From the NCBI RefSeq assembly GCF_029873635.1, contig NC_080423.1, forward strand, positions 90,999,191 to 91,063,190: a stretch of 64,000 nt of DNA, read 5' to 3'. Position 1 is the stretch's first letter; each line of letters starts with the position of its first letter. The DNA is from Malania oleifera (lineage: Eukaryota > Streptophyta > Magnoliopsida > Santalales > Ximeniaceae). The notes under the pieces were generated by a model. That model made no database searches. It was not told where the DNA came from and saw nothing but the letters and a program-made list of their open reading frames with translations. A program made the translations under genes and the position numbers. Positions 31,996-44,810 of this stretch are shown here, one piece after another.

Positions 31996-34900
31996 TCGGG
32001 GTTGAAAATGTAAAATCTTAGTATATGCCAACTATTTAAAATCTTACATACTAAGTATTTTGAAAAATCAAGCCAATATGCAAATCCAAGCATACAACCA
32101 ATCTAAACTTAATGCATACATTCCTTGGTTGAAATATGAAATTATTGGTTGCTTGAATGAAAATCCACTTCCAAATGGACATGATATTTTTGCCTTGTAT
32201 TAAAATTTCAAATTGCTTAACTCATGCGTAAATATGAATATCTAAAAGTTAAGCATACATTTTGTCCATTACCTATCTTGTGGTTTAGGGAATCCATCTC
32301 ATACTATATATCATTTAATCCTAAACCCTTCGTTGAACTTAAATGCCTAATAAAATGTTTAGTCATCACTCTAGGCTTGTAGCACTATTAATCATCAACT
32401 CCAAATATTTATGGTGCTTATTAAAAGATATCCTTCCATAATTAAAATTAGAGGCAATCACTAAGGGATTCAAGTTTCACTGTTAAATCAAAAATTCCCT
32501 TTGAGCTTATATTATAAATCCTCTAATTTTTGGTTTGTGTCTTCCATAGGAAATCTTTACCTTACCACGATCATATCAGGTAAAGATCCATCTGTCTCAT
32601 TGGTTCGTATCCTTGCTCTAAAATTATGATCATATCTAAAGGATACATTCCAATCACCAAAGAGCATGAGTTCCTAGTTATTCATATCCTCCACAATGCT
32701 CTTTGCCAAAATAAGTTAGGACATATTCTTCAAAATGCTTATCTTACACAAGTTCTACTTTTGAATATTCTATTAAACCTAAATAAAATGCTTAATCTTT
32801 AAGAGTATTCAATTCTCTTCCAAGCTCTCAAACTTTATATAAAATCATTTAAAGAGCTTCATTCTCATGAATTAAGTTAAAATGGATAATTTAATTGATA
32901 TAGGTTTCAATCTATATGATGGAACAAAAATTCAAAGAAACCTATGCATGAACCTTAAAATGAAGTCATTTGAACTTAGGCCTCTCATGTATTGCAAATC
33001 ATAAGAAAAGAGGCAAATATTGGCTTAGCTTATTTAAAGATATATATCTTTTGACCTTTTTGGTCCTCTAAGCCTATTCATCCAAAGCCAAGCATATAAC
33101 AATGAAAATCTTAATATACTTGGCCTAAAGAACCTGAAAAATAAGTAAAGGCATAAAATGAATTAGCGCATAATTAAGGGGGAGCATATATTCTTTCATG
33201 ATTATATAAATTAAAATGCCCTCATATATTTATTTCATGCCTAAATGTCCATATGGGTATTGCACTGAATTTCTAACCATCCATGGTTATTTATTGTTCA
33301 TAATATCTAGTTGGATGGTTTACATGTTATATGGACAGTTGATTATACTACCTGATTGCATGTTTAGTTTAGAATGCCTCCTGCATGGCGGATGCAGTTG
33401 ATGTGAATTGCATGCTGGTAGTGGATTATAGGTTCACGTATGCCTTGAACTGAAATATAAATTGCTTGTTTGAACCTATTAGGTACAATTTGTATGGGAA
33501 AATGTCCTATATACAAACGGCATGCTGCCGAAATTTTGCTAGGATTTTTCCATATAAAACCTTGTGTTAAAGATGATTATAATAAAATTAAAGTTAAAAT
33601 ATTTTTGAAAGGATGAGTCAAAACTAATTGAAAATTAAATGTCATCCTTGTATAATCATCAAACACTTAAAGAGCTGAGCACCTACCCTATAGAAAGAAC
33701 TTATAGGTATCACATGCATCACTATTGTTTATTGAAATATTGAGGCTCTTCCTATATCCCTAAACATTATATCTTGCATGTAAAGTCTCATGTTTTGACA
33801 TGAAAAGTTTTTGGATCATGAGTTGCATTGAATGCCTTAGTATCTCTTTTTAATGCACTTGTTGTCTATAGGTATGAATATACTGATTTGAGATGAATGT
33901 TGTTAATAGACATCAAGTATAGTTGTTGAAGAATGGTTTGTGTGCTCACTTATACTTTGGCATATTCAATGAAATCAATCCCTTTCAAAGTATAAGTAAT
34001 TTTCAGTATCTAAGCAATAACTCAAATTGATAGGGGGGGAGCATCTAAAATTGAAATGCCTATCACATTATGCTTACCAACTTTTTAGCTTAGATATGGT
34101 GTCAAATCAAATGTGGCATGTGCTTAACTAATATGTTGGTAAAAATCTTACATTGACTTATAGTCCTTTGCCACATATTGTTTGTGTTTGCCATATGATC
34201 CCACATGTGAATTATTAAATCTTTAGGATCATCATGGTTATGATTTTCTGGATATACTATTGTATGTCTTAATTGAAAAACCAGAAAATTTATGCTTGCT
34301 TGTTTTAAATTAAAGCTTCCTTTCTGCAAGCTACCCCCAACACCATCTTGCAAATATCATAAGGGGGATATATATTTATATATATATATATATATGTATT
34401 TATTACTTTATGGCAAGAACTAATTTCAAAACTCAAACTTTTTCTCTTGCTTCATCATTATTATTATTATATACATATATTATTTTAAAGTCGCATAACT
34501 GGTTCTATACCTACACATAAAAATGCATGCGAACTAGTTAGATTGTGTTTATGCTCAAACTTCTTGTTTGGTATCATATACTGTGTGCCTTTAACTCAAA
34601 TCTTCCACGAGTCTTATGATATGTTTAAATTGCAGATAGTTTGCGCATATTCATGGTCTAATTTTGTCTTTCATGTCATTTAAATCATTTTTATAACATG
34701 TTATAGAGTTTGTGTGCATAACTGCTAAATCAGTCATTGATTTTATACTCTATGAATTTGTCTGTGCTATGAAATGCATGACTATTCTATCTTTTGAATG
34801 ACTGAAAGTTATACTTTTATTTAATGTTTTTGAGAACACTGGACTATTTGAGTAAGCAGTTGTAGACGTCTTGAATATATATTACTCAATCAGGTCACTT

Positions 34901-35050
34901 ATTTACAGATTTTTTTTTGGGAAATGTTCTATATTCAAACGACATGCTGCCGAATTTTCTAAAAACCTTTTCCCAAACATTTTCTGTATTCAGATGATCA
35001 TTTGCCTATGTGCTTAAATGTTTATTTGATCCCCTTTTTGTTGTTGCCAA
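31996..35050 (+). other. E4 internal AT-rich non-coding region
   Basis: About 3 kb with no frame above 83 codons and no RT, integrase or RNase H motif on either strand. Contains TA repeats (34374-34395) and a phrase GGGAAAATGTCCTATATACA at 33497, repeated as GGGAAATGTTCTATATTCAA at 34919, each followed by ACGGCATGCTGCCGAA or ACGACATGCTGCCGAA. It stands where pol would be. Confidence 0.6.
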
Positions 35051-35098
35051 AAGGGGGAGAAGTAGGCAAGTATTTGTCATCATCAAAAAGGGGGAGAT
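35051..35098 (+). other. E4 double polypurine box
   Basis: AAAAGGGGGAGAAG and, 35 bp later, AAAAAGGGGGAGAT directly before the LTR. Repeated purine boxes are a Sirevirus hallmark. Confidence 0.8.
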
Positions 35099-37301
35099 TG
35101 TTGACCCTCTGGGTCATACCCTATTTTGATTATGACAAATACTTTAGTATTTAATGGTTTGATGAGTTTGTGTGCAGGACCGATCGAACGTATCCTATGG
35201 TGCACGCACACGAGACACGAAGTGAAGACCCGAAGACCTTATTTATGTTGTATTGTAATTTAATCATTCATTTGGGTCTGTAACAGTAATTAGGAGAACA
35301 TGGTCTGTAATAATTAATGTCTTACCTGCATGGAAGGATCGATAAGCTCAAGACCATAGATGGACTTCAGGGAACACTCTTCGATCGACCGAACGACCAA
35401 CACCGGATTTTTTCGGTGTCTTGAAAAGGCCTAGAATTGACCCTAGGACACTCACTCATGCATACACATGTTTAAATATTTGACTTAAATAATTGCATGC
35501 TTGAAAAAGAGCAAAAATGTACAAGTTTTGTACTTTCTGTCGACCGACCCACACAGGTCATTTCCTCCTGGTCGACCGAAACCAGTCCGGGTCAACATGT
35601 TGACCACGGCCCGGTCGACTGAGACCATGTAGTTCATTTGACCCCGGTCGACTGAACCACCTTGAAGTCAACTTTTTGACCTCCCGGTCGACCGAGTACT
35701 TTTGTACTCCAACTACCTGGTCGACCGAAGGGTCTTGGGAGAACTCCCAACGGTCTGGTTGACCGAGCCCTTCAGTTCAAAATAGCCCCGGTCGACCGAA
35801 CCTCGGAATTTTGGAAAATCGCCTTCCTCGGTCGACCGGCCACTCAGTTCAAAATAGCCCTGGTCGACCGAGCCATTTGAGTCCTGGTCGGCCGAAACAA
35901 TCCTGGTTGTCCCTTAATTTTTACCGTAGTTAATATTTTTAAACGGGGTTAACTTGGTTAAAATATAATAAAACTTTCCTAATAATCCCATATGTGTCCT
36001 TAACGGTTATATTTTAAGGGTAGTCTATATATACCCCCTGATTTGGAATAATTAGGAGGAGATTAGCAAATATAATTAGCCAAAATCCTCTCAATCTCAA
36101 AAAGCCCATATTTCATATTCAAGCTTTAAACTCCTACTCTTACTCATTTATATTGCAAATACCTCCTCGTAAGAGTATTCTTGTGCTTATCTCGTCTAGC
36201 TTATACTCTCTTTTGGTTGTTTTATTTGTGATCTATATTTCATAGAGAGTAAACTACAAGTTCTCCTAGGGGGCTTCATAAATAAGCCTTCCATAGGAAA
36301 ACTCCCTTGAGCTTCTGAGTTTTGCATTTTCATTGCAATACTCAAGAATTCATATTGAGTTTTGGTTGCGAAAAATATTTTACAAATCCTTTTTCAAATA
36401 TCTCTTGTGATTTATCCTGAGAAAAATATTTTGAGATATTTGCTTGCGTGCTAAAGATCTTTGTTACTATACTTTTTGCTTGAGAATATTTTCTTAATAC
36501 AAAGATCAAATAACTATTTTTGCAAACCATCTTTGAATATTTCTTGTGGTTATATTGTGAAATATTATTTGTTGAGATATTTGAAGTGTGCTTGTGATCT
36601 TTGTTTGTGCATTGCGACTAAAATATTATTTTGACGCAAAGATCATACCATTTACACTCTCACGCACTGATTGTTATATTTGCATAAATATTTGAGAGTA
36701 AACACTTAGACTACATCGAGCTTATCAAATCCTATCTTTTGGTAGTGTATTGATTATACTGTGCGTATCTGGGTACTCATCTGCTTTACACGAAAGCACA
36801 ATCACTGTACCATTTGATTGTATTTCAAATACTGTTGTATTTTCAGGCACGGGCCTGAAGAGGGAGACTAGCCCTGGAATAGTCCCGGATTGGCTTAGAC
36901 CCGGTTAGGAAAGCTAGGTGCATCGTCCTGTTAAGACGTGTAGGTTGAGGTCAGCCCCGCTAATTGACCTGGTTAAGGTTGAGGTCAGCCCTGTGTTAAT
37001 TTGACCTGGTTGTAAACGGTGCCACTCCACCCTTAAGTGAGCCATTAGTGGAATCCTCTGATTTGCGAGTTAGAGGCGGGGACGTAGGCACTATTGGCCG
37101 AACCTCGATAACATATCGTGCGTGTTCACTTTCATTTCTGCAATTTACTTACTGCACGTGTATGTTATATTGTGAATGATTAGGTTTACATTTGTATAAA
37201 CAAACCCTAGGTTAAGTAATACTGTTTATCTGGTTTAACCTAGGCGATAAATTTTAAATATCCAATTCACCCCTCCTCTTGGGATTGCACCAAAGCTAAC
37301 A
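35099..37301 (+). repeat. E4 3' LTR
   Basis: 2.2 kb, begins TGTTGACCCTCTGGGTC and ends CACCAAAGCTAACA. The palindrome cluster is at 35515-35900, TATA at 36025-36035, and the leader and U5 follow. E2 gag sequence starts directly after it. Confidence 0.9.
35515..35900 (+). promoter_or_regulatory. Cluster of CGGTCGACCG palindromes in E4 LTR
   Basis: About ten GGTCGACCG-type sites at 25-45-bp spacing, several being the perfect 10-bp palindrome CGGTCGACCG, with a shared spacer (TTCAGTTCAAAATAGCCC). It lies upstream of TATA. Palindromic repeats have been described in Sirevirus LTRs. Protein binding is inferred, not shown. Confidence 0.7.
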
Positions 37302-38743
37302 CTATGGTAAAGTTGTAGATGACCTTTTCTTTCTCTAGAATTTGATTTTTAAGATCATTTATTTCTTACACTTTCTTACTATCTTCATTTACTTGAGACA
37401 TAGTTAATTCTTGAGATAAGTTTTCTACTTTCTTCTCAAGTTCTTCAATCTTTAAGTCTTTTTTTTCTTTAACAAGTTTTGAAGATTCAAGTTGATTTCT
37501 AAGTGCTTCGTTTTGTTGTTTCAAGCTAGTGTTCCTCTTTGAGACTTTGATAAATTTGTTATGTAGAAAGAGTAATTTAGCTTGAAGTTCTTTGTAAGAG
37601 GGCATACTTTCACACAAATTACTACAAGATTCATTACGCAAATCTTCAGAGAGAGAATAATAAGAGTTTACCTCTTCGTTATGCACCATGAAGCACATGT
37701 TTGCTACTTCTTGATCACTTGGCTCACTTTCCGATTCACTCGAACTAGTGTCATCCCAAGTTGCCTTCATTGCAGGCTTCTTTTTCTTCTTTTCCTTCTT
37801 GAGTTGTGGGCATTCCAGTTTGATGTGCCCGACTTTTTTACAATGATAGCAAGTCGGAGGATCATTTTTGTTTTTGTATTCTTTTTTATTGCTTTCTCCT
37901 TTTTCAGCTTTTGATCCATTAAATTTTCTAGCGAATTTTTTGTTTCTTCTTAAGAATTTTCCAAGTCTTTTAGTTATGAGAGCTAAGTCCTCATCTTCTA
38001 ATTCACTAGATTCATTATCTTCCTCACTTGAATATTATTTCAAAGCTTTTAGAGCTATGGACTTCTTATTTTTGTTTTCGGTGCTCCTTTCTTTTAACAT
38101 CCCATTAACATCATTTCATAGGTTAGAAGAGATCCTATGAGTTCATCAAAGGAAGTTGTTTTAAGATTTCTTTCTTCCGTAATGGCTGTGGTTTTTGGTT
38201 CCCAAATAGGTGGAAATGCTCATAGAATTTTACGGATCAATAAGTTTTCCCTAAGGCACTTAGGGAGTTTATGATATGGGTGAACCTAGTGTACATACTT
38301 GTTATACTTTCATCGGAGTTCATCCTAAAAGCTTTATATTCATTGGTAAACATATCGATTCTACTTTCCCTAACATCTACCGTGCCTTCATAGGTTACTT
38401 CCAATTTATCCCAAATCTCTTTGGCTGTTTTTCACACCATTACTCTATTAAATTCATTTGCATCAAGTGCACAATATAAGGTGTTTATTGCACTTGAATT
38501 AATTTGCAACATTTTTTAATCTGAGTCATTTAGTTCTTTATCTTCTTTAGATACTTCTTTTCCATCAACTAGCTTAGTGGGGATTAAATTTCCATTTTTG
38601 ACAACATTCCATACCTTCCATTCCATGTTTTGAAGGTTGATTCTCATTCGTTGCTTCCAAAAGGTGTAATTTAATTCACAAAAAATGGGTGGCCTAGTTG
38701 AGGATTGACCCTCACCAAAGGGAGCATCTCCTATTTGTGCCAT
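37302..38743 (-). pseudogene. E2 gag with CCHC zinc knuckle
   Basis: On the - strand from ATG 38743: MAQIGDAPFGEGQSSTRPPI, then WKQRMRINLQNMEWKVWNVV, the Copia Gag N-terminus. Gag core remnants follow. A zinc knuckle CYHCKKVGHIKLEC lies at 37810-37851, then an acidic serine-rich stretch (DDTSSSESESEPSD) and a coiled coil (ELQAKLLFLHNKFIKVSKRN) to about 37366. Same layout as E4 gag. Broken in several places. Confidence 0.8.
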
Positions 38744-38784
38744 TTTGATCTTTGTATAACTACTTGTTAGGTTTTGCTATAACC

Positions 38785-38798
38785 GGGCTCTGATACCA
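38785..38798 (-). other. E2 primer-binding site (initiator-Met tRNA)
   Basis: On the - strand TTGGTATCAGAGCC, one base from the inner end of the 5' LTR. This fixes the orientation of E2. Confidence 0.9.
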
Positions 38799-39683
38799 AG
38801 TGAAACCTAAGGTGTAGTCCCAAGAGGGGAGGGGGTGAATTGGGTTATTTAAAATTTCTTTGATTCTTTTTGAGAACTCTTGTCACTTTTAACAATCTTT
38901 TAAGGATTACTTGTATTTTTGTAAATGGGGCAATCCACATAGACTCCTATTTTCTCTAATCAATCCACAATCAAAAAATACAATCAATTAATTTACCATT
39001 CAAACACAACAACCACACAATAAAAAATCAATTGGAATATTTAGAGTCCCTGTATATGAATATACAACTCCTACTAGATTTGAATATTACAACGACATCC
39101 AAACACTTTTTCAATATCAGAACTTAATTAAACCTTCAGCTAATAAGTTTTTGGGTGTTAACAAATCAACGTACTTCCTTTCGATTTCCGCAAGATCGAT
39201 TAACTAACATACTCCCTTTTGGTTTCCGCAAGCCCAAGAACAAATTAGCTTTTGGGTTTACTTAATTTATAATATGAGTTTGCTTTATAATTAAAAGTTT
39301 AAACATCCATGCAGGGTATATCGTTGTTGAAATTAAAAAAGAGTAAGGAAAGCAGAGTGACACCACCACTTTTAAGAGGTTCGGCTCATACCCAGCCTAC
39401 GTCCTCGCCTTAGGTCAACCACCTAAGGAATTTACTATATCTTGTTTCTTTTGGGTGGAACAAAAACCTTACACAATTTACCCTTTTTTTCAGGAAGAGA
39501 AACCTCTTCAAGCACTGACCTGTGCTTGGTCCAATGATCCAACAAACCTTTGAATCGTTCAAAGTACAAGAAGATAGAAGTATATCTATGTACAAAAAAT
39601 ACTCTCAAAATTCTGAGCAGATTGTACAAATTCAGTTCTAAATTGTACTTCAAAACACCAAAGCTAAATAGAACATAAGAAAC

Positions 39684-41835
39684 TGTTGACCTTATAGGTC
39701 ACGCCCTAGTTTTGATAATGACAAATACTCTTGTATTTAATAAATATCTAATTCATGTGTAGGTTCATATTAGTATATCATCAATGGCACGAGAAAGCAC
39801 AAAAGCTTGAAGACAAACTCTTGATCTTAATTGTAATAATCTTAGTGAAATTTGTCTGTAATAGTAATTAGGGTATTCGGTTTGTAATAAGCACACACAT
39901 CACATGCATGATTTATTTTGTAAGCTCAAACCAGATACAAATAAAAAATAACCTTAGAAAGACCTTAGGGTATTCCTTTCAGTCGATCGACACAGGACTT
40001 TTTCGGTGTCTTCGATTTTGACCCCAAGTGCCCATAGGAAACACACATTTACACATATGTTTGTTAGACACTTGAATAGGACTTGTTTGGTTCAATACGG
40101 GACCGAAATGCACACTTGGTGCACTTTCGGTCGACTGGCCAACACAGTTCACTTTGGCCTGGTCGACCGAACCGGCCCTGGGTCAACAGTTTGACCAAGG
40201 CCTGGTCGATCGAACTTCATAGTTCATTTCTTACCGGTCGACCGAACCACCTGAGAGTCAACATTTTGACCTCTTGGTCGACCGACCTCTTTTGTACTCC
40301 AACTACCTGGTCGACCGGAGGGTCCTCTAGAGAATTCCCAGCGGTATGGTCAACCGAACCATGCAGTTCAAAATGGCCCGGTCAACCGAACCTCGGAAGT
40401 TTGGGAAATCTCCCTCCCCGGTCGACCGAGCCCTTCAGTTCAAAAGTCCCTTAGTCGACCGAGCCATTTGAGTCCTAGTCGACCGAATCATTTCTGGTAG
40501 ACCGGACCTCTCAGGTTGCTCTTTTTTTTTACTGCGGTTAAATATTTTAAACAGGGTTAAATTGATTTAAATGTCATTAATCTTTTCTAACAATCCCTAA
40601 TAGGTCCCCAACGGTCAAAATTTTCAGTATGTCTATATATACCCTTTCATTTGGTGGATTAAGTACCGATTAGCAAAAAGATTAAGAAAATCTCTATCAA
40701 GCGAAAAGACTTATTTTTTGCTTCTCATTACTCATACTCTTTTTGAAACCTAGTCAAGCTTACCTTCTTCATCTATCTAAATCATTTGTAAGTGTATTGA
40801 GTATTGCTGCTTAAAGGTTTGCTCTCTTATTTGTTGCATATTTAAATCAAGTTTTCTTCGAGAGCATAACCTAAGTTTTCTTAGGAGGCTTTGCTAATAA
40901 GCTTACTCTAAGAAGACCTGTGGAAAACTTCCGAGTGTTGCATTATTATTGCAGTATCCTTGGAAGTTTGTATTTGTATTCGATTTGCAAAAACTTACTT
41001 CAAGCTTACTCAAATATCTTGTGGAATTTATTGAACTATTTGTGAAAAGATATTTGTGCTTGTTACACTAATCTTTGTGGTATTATTTATACAAGTATCT
41101 ATATCATTTGCCGAAAACAAAGATTATCTATTCTGCAATCCAAGCATATACACATTCGTATGATTGAGATATTCTCTTATTGATATTCTTAAGGCTTGCT
41201 TGGTGTTATGTGCAAACATGTTTGATTGAATATTTTGAGGTACACAGATTATTATTGACACTCTCACGTACTTACTACACAGATAGAAAACATAGTTGAG
41301 AGTTGAAATATTTAGACCACACAAAGCTTACATTATTAAATCAATTGTGGTGTTTGTGTTTGTGCGCATTAGTGGTACAAATCTGCTTTACGTGAAAGCA
41401 CTCTTGTATTGTACCTTTTGATTGTATATTTGAGAGATTCCAGGCGTAGCCTAAGGGGGCAGTAATCCAACCCGCTAAGGATTGGTGTAAAGGTTGAGGT
41501 CAGTCCTGTGGTAATTTGACCTGGTGTGTATAGGTGCCGCTCCACCCGTTTAAGTGAGCAAGTTATTGTGATAATCCTTGTATTGGTTAGCCAAGGCGAG
41601 GACGTAGGCAGTTGGCCGAACCTCGATAACATATCTGCGTGTCATCCCCTCTTTAGTGCTTTCTGGTGCTTGTGTGATTGTTTAAACTGCTTTATTTAAT
41701 TTCTGGTATATTTACATTATCTGCACTAGATTGACCATAGGCTTGTGAACATACTGCTGTTAGGAGGAATACCTAGGAGATAAATTTTTAAAATACCAAT
41801 TCACCCCCCCTCTTGGGATCGCGGTAAAGCTAACA
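39684..41835 (+). repeat. E5: solo Copia LTR in the E2 LTR
   Basis: 2152 bp, begins TGTTGACCTTATAGGTC, ends GTAAAGCTAACA, with a perfect target duplication GAAAC (39679-39683 and 41836-41840). Related to, but distinct from, the E4 LTR. It has the palindrome cluster (40120-40510), TATA CTATATATACC (40633-40643) and the same ending. There is no internal region, so it was left by LTR-LTR recombination. Confidence 0.92.
40120..40510 (+). promoter_or_regulatory. Cluster of GGTCGACCG palindromes in E5
   Basis: About twelve GGTCGACCG-like sites (for example near 40160, 40235, 40275, 40309 and 40420), spaced 25-40 bp and separated by CAGTTCA-type spacers. Same architecture as in E4, though the sequences between sites have diverged, suggesting the sites themselves are maintained. 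Confidence 0.7.
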
Positions 41836-42844
41836 GAAACTCTAAAGTTTTAGAAGTCACCGATGGTTCTTTAAAAAGAATTGACTGCAACTCGGAACCA
41901 AGCTTTTGATTTTTCAATCCACCAAAAAATGTAGATTTTTTCTCTAACAAAATAATATGAGCAAAGGAACTTAAGGACAATTTCAGCGCAGGAAGAATTT
42001 TAGCTTATAGTGTATTTGATCTCTTAGACTTGTCTTGTTTGTGTATGCTCTCTCTATTTTTCATTACCCAAAGAGGTATTTATAGACACAACGTCATCAT
42101 TTAATTTGGTAACATTTGAAAAATTATTAAATTGTTGAGTTAATTTTGATATTCAAAATTTTGAAAAACTTCCCATTGAGATATGAAATTTGTTCTGAGT
42201 GGCAATCACCTGCCACAACTTGGCAGTCGCTTGCCATAGTCAAAACTGAAAACCCAGAAGACTGGCAGTCATCTGCCAGGACACAAGTAGTCACATAGCT
42301 TGACCACCTAAGCGCCTGTCAGTGCTCAGGAAGTTGCTTGGCACCCTACTGCCTCCTAAATTATTTCTTTTTAAATTGTGGCAATTGCCTACCTATATAG
42401 GGTAGTTTCCTGGCTCTCAGTATTTTCCTTTTTAACTTTAAAAACTTTCTTCCTTTAAGGCCTTTTAATCAAAAACATATTTTAGGGTCTTCAAAAATGT
42501 GTTTCTTAGTTTGTTTTGATTTATAAGAGCTTCACATATGTCTAGATAGTATTTAGCTTTGAAGTACTTACAACTGTCCTTCTAATCATGGTTTCCTTAT
42601 ACACTAAGTTCTTCAGCCTCTCGAGGTTTACTTTTGACTTTAAGAATTGTTAGGCCTTTATCCTCTTCATTTGTACTTCATTGATTTCAATATTGTGAGG
42701 AGCTTCCACTAGATTAACATTGAACTTCAGCATACCAACCATGAGTGTCCTTTTACCTAAATCAAATCACTCAACACCATATATTAAAACATCCTTCATT
42801 TTGTAATCATCAAAACAAGATTGAAAAGACCAATTAGGCCAACA

Positions 42845-44007
42845 AAGGTCAATTCTCAAACTTACCTTAATTTCTCTTAAATTATAATCTTAATTAATGA
42901 ACAAAAATTGACAAGAGACTCGTGGGGAGATTCTCTATAATCTAGCTGAAGTGGATTTTCGAATTGGAGCTCCGGGGTACCAATCCTAAATCAAAGGTAA
43001 GTTTAATAATTTAGACTTTATTAGGCTATTAGGGTATTCAAAGCCTAGGGGAATTTTATAGAAAGTTACTCTAAGGATTGATATGAGTAGTGTTTTGAAA
43101 TTTGAATTTCAGGGTTTTAGGGGTTTTGAACGCCTGGGGTATAGGCCGAGGTGTTATTGGGTTTTTCAGGAATCAGGTAAGGGGATTAAGTTAAGTTAGA
43201 AATTTTATGAAATTTGAATCAATTTAATTGTTATGTTTATATAAATTTATTTATTTATTTGGGAATTTAAAGGTTATCTTGAAAACCAACCGTTCGAAAT
43301 GGATTTTACAAACCTAGGATATATAGTATGGTATATTTGAATAAAATGAATAGTGGAAAGCTTGTTTGTTTATATGGATATATTAAAATGTTGAAAATTG
43401 TATGGCAGATGATTTAATTTATATAGATTATTGTATATCTGGATTTGGGATTTTGAAATATTAGAATTGTTGTGAAAAAAACTGGAACTACTAGTAAAAA
43501 ATGCAGGACTTTGATTTGACAGCCGAGGGACAGGGTTTTGTTTAAATGACTTTTAGTTGGATTGTATTTTGTGGCCGGAGGCCAAGTTTTGGAATAATAG
43601 AGAATATAAGTGAATTGATGTTTTAAATGATGATTTCTATTATCTAAATTACATGATATGTTTTAGGAACCTTGGGGACCAGTGTATTGTGAGCACGGTA
43701 CCATTGCTAAAGATTTGTTATGTGGTCATGTGTGCCCACACTTGTGCTGAGAAGTGTAGGGTGGCCTTGTCCTTTGCCTACGTGAGGTGAATGCACCCCT
43801 GGGTCAGGGCAATCGGACTTGTAGTTGGAGCTGCATAGACCCGCGGAGTATGTTAGTGGAGAGTACAGATGACTATTGTCTAGGTGGATCCCCCAGGACA
43901 ATAGTCCATCCTTCGGGCTGCACAATCCATGCCATGGGGAAGTAAATGATGTGTTTGTCAGAGGGAGTGTCTTATATACATATCTATTAATTTATGTGAA
44001 TACGGTT
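42845..44007 (+). repeat. E1 3' LTR, piece 3
   Basis: Collinear with 757-1915 of the 5' LTR (GACTCGTGGGGAGATTCTC, then TTGTGAGCACGGTACC, then GCATAGACCCGCGGAGTATG). It ends in CGGTT, the target site of E6. Confidence 0.85.
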
Positions 44008-44054
44008 TGTAGACACCCTATTTTTGCCCTAGCCAAATAGAACAAGGGGTTCCC

Positions 44055-44199
44055 TTTTTATTATTATTTTATTATTATTATTAGTATTTTTATTATTACT
44101 TTCTTATAATTATTTATTTATTTATTATTATTGTTATTATTAATTTAATATAATTATTTTTATTATTATTATTATTATTATTTTATTCAAAATTGATAC

Positions 44200-44241
<42 letters not shown>

Positions 44242-44484
44242 TTATTCAAAATTGATACTTTATTATTATTATTATTATTATTATTATTGTTATTTTTTTT
44301 ATTATTATTATTTATTATTACTATTATTATTATTATTTTCCTATATTATTAGTACTTTACTATTATTTTGCTATTATTATTATTATTATTTTTCATTTTT
44401 ATTATTATTACTAGTACTTTTATTATCTTTATTTTATTTTTAATTTACTATAATTATTTTTCTTTTCCATTTATTTTATTGTTA

Positions 44485-44532
<48 letters not shown>

Positions 44533-44700
44533 TTTTTGTATTATTACTCTATTATTATTATTATTATTATTTTATTGATATTATCTTTATTATTTTTACC
44601 ATTATTATTTATTAGTATTTACTATTAATAGTAGCAGTATTATTATTATTATCTTATGGATACTTATATTATTATGATAATTATTATTATTATTATTATT
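44055..44700 (+). repeat. ATT/TTA-rich U3 of E6 5' LTR
   Basis: Hundreds of bases of imperfect ATT repeats broken by ATTCAAAATTGATACTTT and TTAGTACTTT phrases. A longer version with one extra internal copy is at 54915-55850 in the 3' LTR. This accounts for much of the LTR length difference. Confidence 0.9.
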
Positions 44701-44800
44701 TCCTTTTTCATTATTACCATAAGAATAAAAGTAAAAAAAAAAGAAAAAAGAAAAAGAAAATCAAAAACAAAAGGTTTTTAGGGTCGTCAATTTTTTTTTT

Positions 44801-44810
44801 TATATAAGGG
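44801..44810 (+). promoter_or_regulatory. TATA box of E6 5' LTR
   Basis: TATATAAGGG after a T run, followed by TGATACACGGAGGTCAAG. The same in the 3' LTR at 55940-55949. It sits directly between the AT-only U3 and the GC-rich leader. Confidence 0.7.

Larger units (their letters stand above)
28900..37301 (+). mobile_element. E4: Sirevirus-like Ty1/Copia element with gag, no visible pol
   Basis: 5' LTR copy 28900-30489 (shorter than its partner), initiator-Met primer site 30491-30504, gag 30542-31879, a 3-kb AT-rich internal stretch without recognisable pol, two polypurine boxes (35051-35062 and 35085-35098), and 3' LTR 35099-37301. Inserted in E2 between its gag and pol regions, in the opposite orientation. 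LTR copies differ at only about one base in a hundred by eye, so it is young, but it cannot have moved without help. Confidence 0.88.
7510..42844 (-). mobile_element. E2: Sirevirus-like Ty1/Copia element on the - strand, broken
   Basis: In - orientation: 5' LTR at 38800-42844, initiator-Met primer site (38785-38798), gag (about 37310-38743), pol remnant (about 26949-28877), purine-tract signals, and 3' LTR at 7510-9379. LTR ends are TGTTGGCC...GGTTTCA. Flanks AAGAC and AAGGT are compatible with a decayed 5-bp target duplication in the E1 LTR, whose sequence resumes at 42845. E3, E4 and the solo LTR E5 are inserted in it. Protease and integrase are not seen and the frame has multiple breaks. 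LTR copies differ at very roughly 8-10% by eye, making it older than E3-E6. Confidence 0.88.
38800..42844 (-). repeat. E2 5' LTR, split by E5
   Basis: Two parts, 38800-39683 and 41836-42844, together about 1.9 kb and collinear with 7510-9379. The - strand TATA box is at 42075-42087. It ends AGGCCAACA at 42844, where E1 LTR sequence resumes. Confidence 0.9.

Noticed and set aside
44252-44628. Tyr/Leu/Ile-rich frames
   Set aside because: Translations of ATT microsatellites.
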